A stretch of 64,000 nt of DNA from Phycomyces nitens (Eukaryota; Mucoromycota; Mucoromycetes; Mucorales; Phycomycetaceae): positions 6,138,001 to 6,202,000 of the forward strand of contig JAHRBC010000002.1 in assembly GCA_022702545.1 (NCBI GenBank), given 5' to 3'. The position numbers and the translations under genes are program-made. The notes under the pieces were generated by a model, which was not told where the DNA came from, ran no database searches, and saw only the letters and a list, made by a program, of their open reading frames with translations. Positions 58,857 to 64,000 of this stretch are shown here, piece after piece (the first letter of the stretch is position 1; each line of letters begins with the position of its first letter).

Positions 58857-61349
58857 ATGGTCGAAGAACGAAGACGCAAGACATTGCCGTTTATCAAGAC
58901 TGACCAGGAAATAGAACAAGACGAACATCACAGGATAGATGATCCTCAATCAATCTCATACCACAATGACAGAAACCAGAGACATGGCCAGGCCCACTCT
59001 AAACATCATCACCACCATCGCCATCGCCAACACCGGCTCCATCGGCCTCTTCCCCAGACCCCAGAATCTATTGATCCTCCCAGGGAGGTCTTGGTAGAGT
59101 CTCCACATCCAGACTCTGACGAGAGTGACAACCGGGCAGCTGCCGAGGCCATGGCCGCCCGCTTCCATCCTCCTCACCTAAGAGACGAGGCAGAGACCCT
59201 GAAATCCCATCGCCACTCTGTTGGATTCGATGTTCCTGGAGCAGTTCATACCATAATCACCCCAAGTAAGAAAACCAGCCCATGTGTGTCATAATCTCAT
59301 GTATATCCCCATAGACCGAATGAATGTCAAGTCAGAACGGCCATTGGACAGCAAATTAGCAGTAATAATGGGTACAGTATAAATTGAACGTGTACATGTC
59401 ATATGATTTTATTTATAAAAAAGAAAAAAAAAGTTGGCTTGCCTGCACGTGGAAAGAGTTATATTGTAAAGAAGCTGAGGCGTTATTTGAATTGGCTGCA
59501 ATACGAAACGAGGGTAAGGACGCACAAGAGATGAGCAGGAATGGGAGCACCAGCTTAAAGTAATTGAATTTTAGGTTTTCAATGTTGGCAATCTGAGACG
59601 TGTCAACGAAGCTTCTCAGCAGCATGACCAGTCTGCCAACTTCTTTGACCCGGACAACAAAGACATGAAACGTATCAGAGACGATTTGGCCATTCAGGTC
59701 CTTGACCAAATGATCGATTGGCTCAAGCAGGGCGGCCGTGTGGGAGTCCATGATGCCACCAATTCCACAGTCGAGAGAAGGTAAGCCGTTTTGGAAGCTC
59801 ATTGTTATTATAGGTACTAAAATTTGTATGCCAGGAAACTATTGATTGACCGTTTGCGCCAAGAGCCAGAAATAAAGGTGTTGATCTTAGAGTCTGTCTG
59901 TACAGACAAGATGGTGAGTCTGCTGAAAACAAAACAAAAAAAAGGCAGCCGTTTAACACAACATAAAAGGTCCTCGAACGCAACTTTAGATTAAAGTTAT
60001 TTGGACCTGACTACAAAGACCGGGATCCAGCCGAGGCTCTGCTCGACTTCAAGTCCAGAGTGGATAATTATGAGCGTGCCTATGAGTCTGTGGGAGACTG
60101 GGAGGAGGAACAAGACATTCAATTCTGTAAGCTTATTAATGTGGGTAAGAAAGTGATTGCCCACAATATTTCGGGTTACCTTTCTGGACAGTGCATATTC
60201 TACCTCATGAACTTCAATCTGGCTGGTAAGGACCATATTCAACTTTGTTCAACTCTATTCTCTATCTCACTCTGGAATCCCTTAGAACGCCAGATATTCA
60301 TCACAAGACACGGCGAGAGTATGGACAATGTAACGGGCCGGATTGGTGGAGATGCACCGGTAAGTCAGTCAACAAGATGGTCCCTATTGAACAAAAAAAT
60401 CTTATACATATCCTGGACTAGTTGTCTGAAAAAGGTCGCAAGTATGCTCGGGCACTGGAACGGTTTGTAAAACAACAGAGATCTTCATTTGCTTATGATC
60501 TTGCTCGTCGCAAGATTAAGGAGGAGGAGGATTGGCGTTCCTATGGCCTTGAGCCCCTTGACGGCAAAAAGGAGTCTGAGACGATCGACAATCGCACAAC
60601 CCAAGAAAAGATTGACGCAAAGGCAAAAGAGCTTTCCAGTGGTCAGTTTACAATCTGGACAAGTATGTTAAAGAGGTCAATGGCAACCGCTGCCAATTTT
60701 GATCCTGATGTATATGACATAAAGGTAAGATTTGAAATCTGTTGGCCAAGAGTATACTAATGAGGTCTCTGTAGCATATCCGTTTCCTCAATGAAATCAA
60801 CTCTGGAGTAAGAATGATAGTGAATGTGTTTTTATATTGACATCTTATCTGGTGGCTAACCATGACAACATTTAGATAAGAGAAGGCATGTCTTATGAGG
60901 AAATTCAGCGATTCTATCCCGAGGAATTTAAGACTAGACAAACCAACAAGCTTTATTATCGATACCCTGGCATGGGAGGAGAGTCATATATTGGTGAGTC
61001 TGACGAAGGCTAGTTTTGTGTATCCCTAATGTGATTCCATTAGATGTTATTCATCGTCTTCAGTCAATGATCATTGAACTCGAGCGCATGACTCAATCCT
61101 GTCTAATTGTCACTCATCGAGTGGTGATGCGTATCATTCTTGGTTATATGCTGGACTGGTCTCAGCATGAGATGCCACACATGATGGTCCCAATTCATAC
61201 GTGAGTATATTGTTTGACTCGAGAATATAATTTTATATATGTGTATTTACTATTCTCCTAGGGTTTATGAACTGAGGCCGAAACCATATGGCACAGAGCT
61301 TAAAAAATGGCAGTACATAGAAGAAACTGACACTTTTGAAGAGTTTTAG
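58857..61349 (+). CDS. 6-phosphofructo-2-kinase/fructose-2,6-bisphosphatase
   Basis: Twelve exons (58857-59265, 59315-59371, 59434-59513, 59575-59780, 59835-59913, 59970-60225, 60286-60359, 60422-60724, 60775-60807, 60876-60993, 61044-61200, 61262-61349) encode 619 aa; every junction keeps frame. An N-terminal extension of about 140 residues is histidine- and proline-rich (HHHHHRHRQHRLHR). The kinase half has the P loop GLPARGKSY (157-165), YETRVFNVGNLRR, and DATNSTVERR. The phosphatase half begins IFITRHGESMDN with catalytic H371 and has the second histidine H563 in VTHRVVMR; both are kept, so both activities are plausible. The enzyme makes and breaks fructose-2,6-bisphosphate, the switch between glycolysis and gluconeogenesis. 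Serines and RPL-type sites in the N-terminal part could be PKA targets. Confidence 0.95.
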
Positions 61350-64000
61350 GTAGAATATAGACGTAGCCACCATGTATTTCCATGCCAGAGAGAGAAGGAG
61401 AGACACATCTGGACACTTTTTCACATACACACATACACCCGCATTCACATAAACATCGATATTATATATACATATATATACACTCATAAAGAGAGAGAGA
61501 TTTTCTTTAAAAAAAACAAAAAGGCTTGCAATGGCAGTGCAAATATAACATATTGTTGTTCTTTTTTTTGATAGCCAACAACAAGACTACATTTGAGCAT
61601 TCTTCTATCTTTAATGGTCATTTGCATGTACAACCACGATTAGGTATCTTGCTGAGTAGACTGGATGAGCTGCTTTCCATGAAACAGTTCAAAAACACAG
61701 AGTGCCGCAGTTATCCTTTTAGGCTGTGAAGAGCAAGACATTGTCAGTTGATCATGGAAAAGGTCATTGATATCTTTGTATGTATATATATCTTTATTAG
61801 CTTTATAAAGTGCAAAATAAACATTGAGGCATATTTTTATAGTCTTGTCTTGCAATAAATATCATACGAAATAAATGATGATTGTTAAATTGGATGAATA
61901 CTATTATTACTATTATTATTACTATTATTATTATCGTTTAATTATTATCGTTTAATTATTTCTAGAATATCTTTAGTATGCACCCCATATCGCAACATGT
62001 GCTTGTACCTTGCAAATCTTCTTTCGCCTCCTAGGCTTGAACATTATGGAAATCTAGTCGACTTTGTTATCTGGTTCAAAGGACCAGTACAAAGCGTGCA
62101 GTATATCAATGTACAGCCTATTTGATGAGCCCAATATTGGCTTGTATTGGTCTAATGCAATTTATATATTCCAATCCGAAAATTGGGAATTGATCAACTT
62201 GGCTAGCCTTGGGGAAAAAAAAGGTGCACAGTGCTTTGAGATATTCTTGTATATGGACTAGACCAAGTCAACTAATAAAGTCATACACCAACCACACCAG
62301 TTTCTTAAAAGTATATGGCTTTAAACTCAATCTATTTTCAAACTTCAAAGTGGATTGTGAATGTAAACATGGCAATATATCACCAGACTGTAGGATATTA
62401 ACTAGACTTTATGATCTCTAGTGCTGATTCTGATACACACACACACACTGTTTTTTTAATTTACATGTCTTTAAAACCATAAAGTAAGCCCTGTGCCTTG
62501 TAAAATAACTTATGAATTCTGGTCATGGCTTCTAATGATTCAACCTCTTTTTATTACAATTCTTAAATTTTAGTGCAAAGGGGCAAGACAATGATAGACA
62601 TTTTGGAAATGGTGCAAGTCGGATTTAGGCTTATACCAAAAGTCTATATAATGTGCACCAATGATTCAAGGGTTCGAATAGATAGATCTTGTAATTCATA
62701 CATTACACTATATACTTTCATTATTATCAAGCCATCTATCTTATCCTCAATTTCCTAGTTCTAGACTCATCAATTAGGCCAGTCTTTGAATGTCCCAAAG
62801 GCCATGATCATCATTTTATTCTCATTGATTGACATGCCAAAACATGCCATGGAATGTTTGCTAAAAAAAATGCATATTTCAAAGTAACCTGGTGCTTGTA
62901 TATATAAATATCTATTTGCCTTTTTGCCATTAAACCACCACTAGGTTTATTTGCCCTAGTGATTATGCTTATTTGTCGGATCAAACCGATGGATCTCTAT
63001 TGGTTTTCTCAAAGAATATACAGTCCAGAAAGAGTATTTATTTATTTATTTATTTTTTCAAGCAAGCAATCAATCAATAATATTGTACTACTCTATGAAA
63101 CGTATCCTTGTGTTTTCAAATAAAGTACAATACTCTTGATCCATTATCTTTTTTGATTATACAGTTACCCCTTGAGACCATAAGCTTATCAAACAAGCCA
63201 AAGCATGGCGCCCAAACGATATCTGCAAATTCAATCTTTTACCCAAAAATGAATATCTACTACTAGATTTACGTCTTTATTGGTTGAATGTTCTACATTG
63301 AACTTTTTTAAAACATTTTTGGAAACTAGCAATTGCAATTCTTTTTGGTTTTGACAAGATTCACTGGGAAAACACCCGAATATATTAAAAGACGGTTGGA
63401 TTTGTTCCAATTTAGGGGGGTGGGTCAGCCAAAAAAATAATAATACAAAAATTCTGAACAATATGTGTAAAAAGCAATTGGGGTCATGCCCATTTTGAAC
63501 AAATTTTGAACAAATTTGGAACAGATTTGGAACTATATTAAAACTGTGAATTGGTACAGCTGGCTAGAAATATTCATACCAAATTTTGTTTCTTTACGGA
63601 TTCCAATACAAAAAATAAATACAAGGTCATTTAAATAATAATAATAATAAGGATAATAATGGCCTGTCTTTTACACTGGTCAGCATTGTAGATACACTTG
63701 TCTGCCACCATGATTTAGAGCCAAATATTGCGATTTCTATTTTGGATCTTTGCAGCAGTTTCATTGTCTTGTCCAGTTTATTGGTTGGTTGGTGAAGCTC
63801 TCTATAAAAATGGCTGTTGTAATCGGATATAGTTTTCAGTTGGGATCCTACAGGGTATTTAAACAAAGACAGGCAAGGAACATTGTATAGTATTAATTAC
63901 ATAATAATGTTGCAAATCTTGTAGGTACCAAACAAGAGACCTCTATATACACCTTGTACATAATGTACACACCATAATTTGCATAATCACTATAATCTCA
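61350..64000. other. Gene-poor right end
   Basis: 2.65 kb with no convincing gene. There are TA and ATT repeats (61900-61935) and ATTT repeats near 63037-63055. A near-tandem TTTTGAACAAA / TTTGGAACA patch lies at 63493-63531. An 79-codon minus frame at 63627-63866 (ISDYNSHFYRELHQPTNKL) is protein-like but isolated, and may be a transposon scrap. Confidence 0.5.

Noticed and set aside
62665..62690. GGGTTCGAATAG, a tRNA B-box-like sequence
   Set aside because: No A box at the right distance and no cloverleaf could be drawn around it.

Overview
This window looks like nuclear DNA from a filamentous fungus, most likely Mucoromycota (Mucor or Phycomyces type). The background is strongly AT-rich with many ATT, TA and homopolymer runs. 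Protein genes are broken by many short GT-AG introns, mostly 42-75 nt. Several genes have fungal architectures: an SST2/FlbA-type DEP-DEP-RGS protein, a CaMKK-like SNF1-activating kinase, a fungal SH3 membrane protein and an MNN1-type glycosyltransferase. A FAM72 gene, Tc1/mariner remnants and a MULE-like fragment also fit early-diverging fungi. Species level is inference. No rRNA, tRNA or CRISPR array was recognised. Exon boundaries below come from splice signals checked against reading-frame continuity, not from transcript data.

Layout. 1-10.2 kb is gene-dense: a MULE-like fragment (193-640), a cysteine-rich single-pass membrane protein (2130-3033, +), a CaMKK-like kinase (3161-5055, -), a PA-TM-RING ubiquitin ligase (5291-6352, +), a hypothetical protein (6811-7569, +) and a DEP/RGS regulator (7975-10207, -). 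10.3-11.5 kb holds coding-looking minus-strand fragments I could not assemble. 11.5-23.1 kb is a gene-poor AT-rich block containing a decayed Tc1/mariner element with terminal repeats (20335-21688) and a short inverted-repeat element (19797-20183).

23.1-43.5 kb is again gene-rich: an MNN1-like mannosyltransferase (23129-24703), a DHHC palmitoyltransferase (27412-28722), a glutamine-rich coiled-coil plus FAM72 protein (29403-31193), a PARP-type zinc-finger protein (32103-32922), divergent TSR2 and RPA3 genes (33082-33791 and 34051-34632), a HAL/NPR-type kinase (34985-36631), an HRI-type eIF2alpha kinase (36868-39877, -), an SH3 membrane protein (40310-42059, -) and a small secreted protein (43029-43475).

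43.5-55.6 kb is mostly gene-poor, with a second Tc1-like relic and an isolated intronless ORF (48394-49287). A sugar transporter (55658-57382, -) and a 12-exon bifunctional PFK2/FBPase2 gene (58857-61349, +) follow. The last 2.6 kb shows no convincing gene.

Functionally the window is housekeeping and signalling: energy and nutrient sensing (CaMKK-like kinase, HAL-type kinase, sugar transporter, PFKFB), translation control (HRI kinase, TSR2), G-protein signalling (RGS), secretory and membrane modification (mannosyltransferase, DHHC enzyme, RING ligase), and DNA replication or repair (RPA3, PARP-type finger). There is no operon or defence-island logic. The clearest oddities are the FAM72 fusion, two consecutive GC-AG introns, a polyhistidine tract in the HRI kinase, MCB-like sites between TSR2 and RPA3, and an orphan terminal exon at 1902-2015 that may imply a nested gene.
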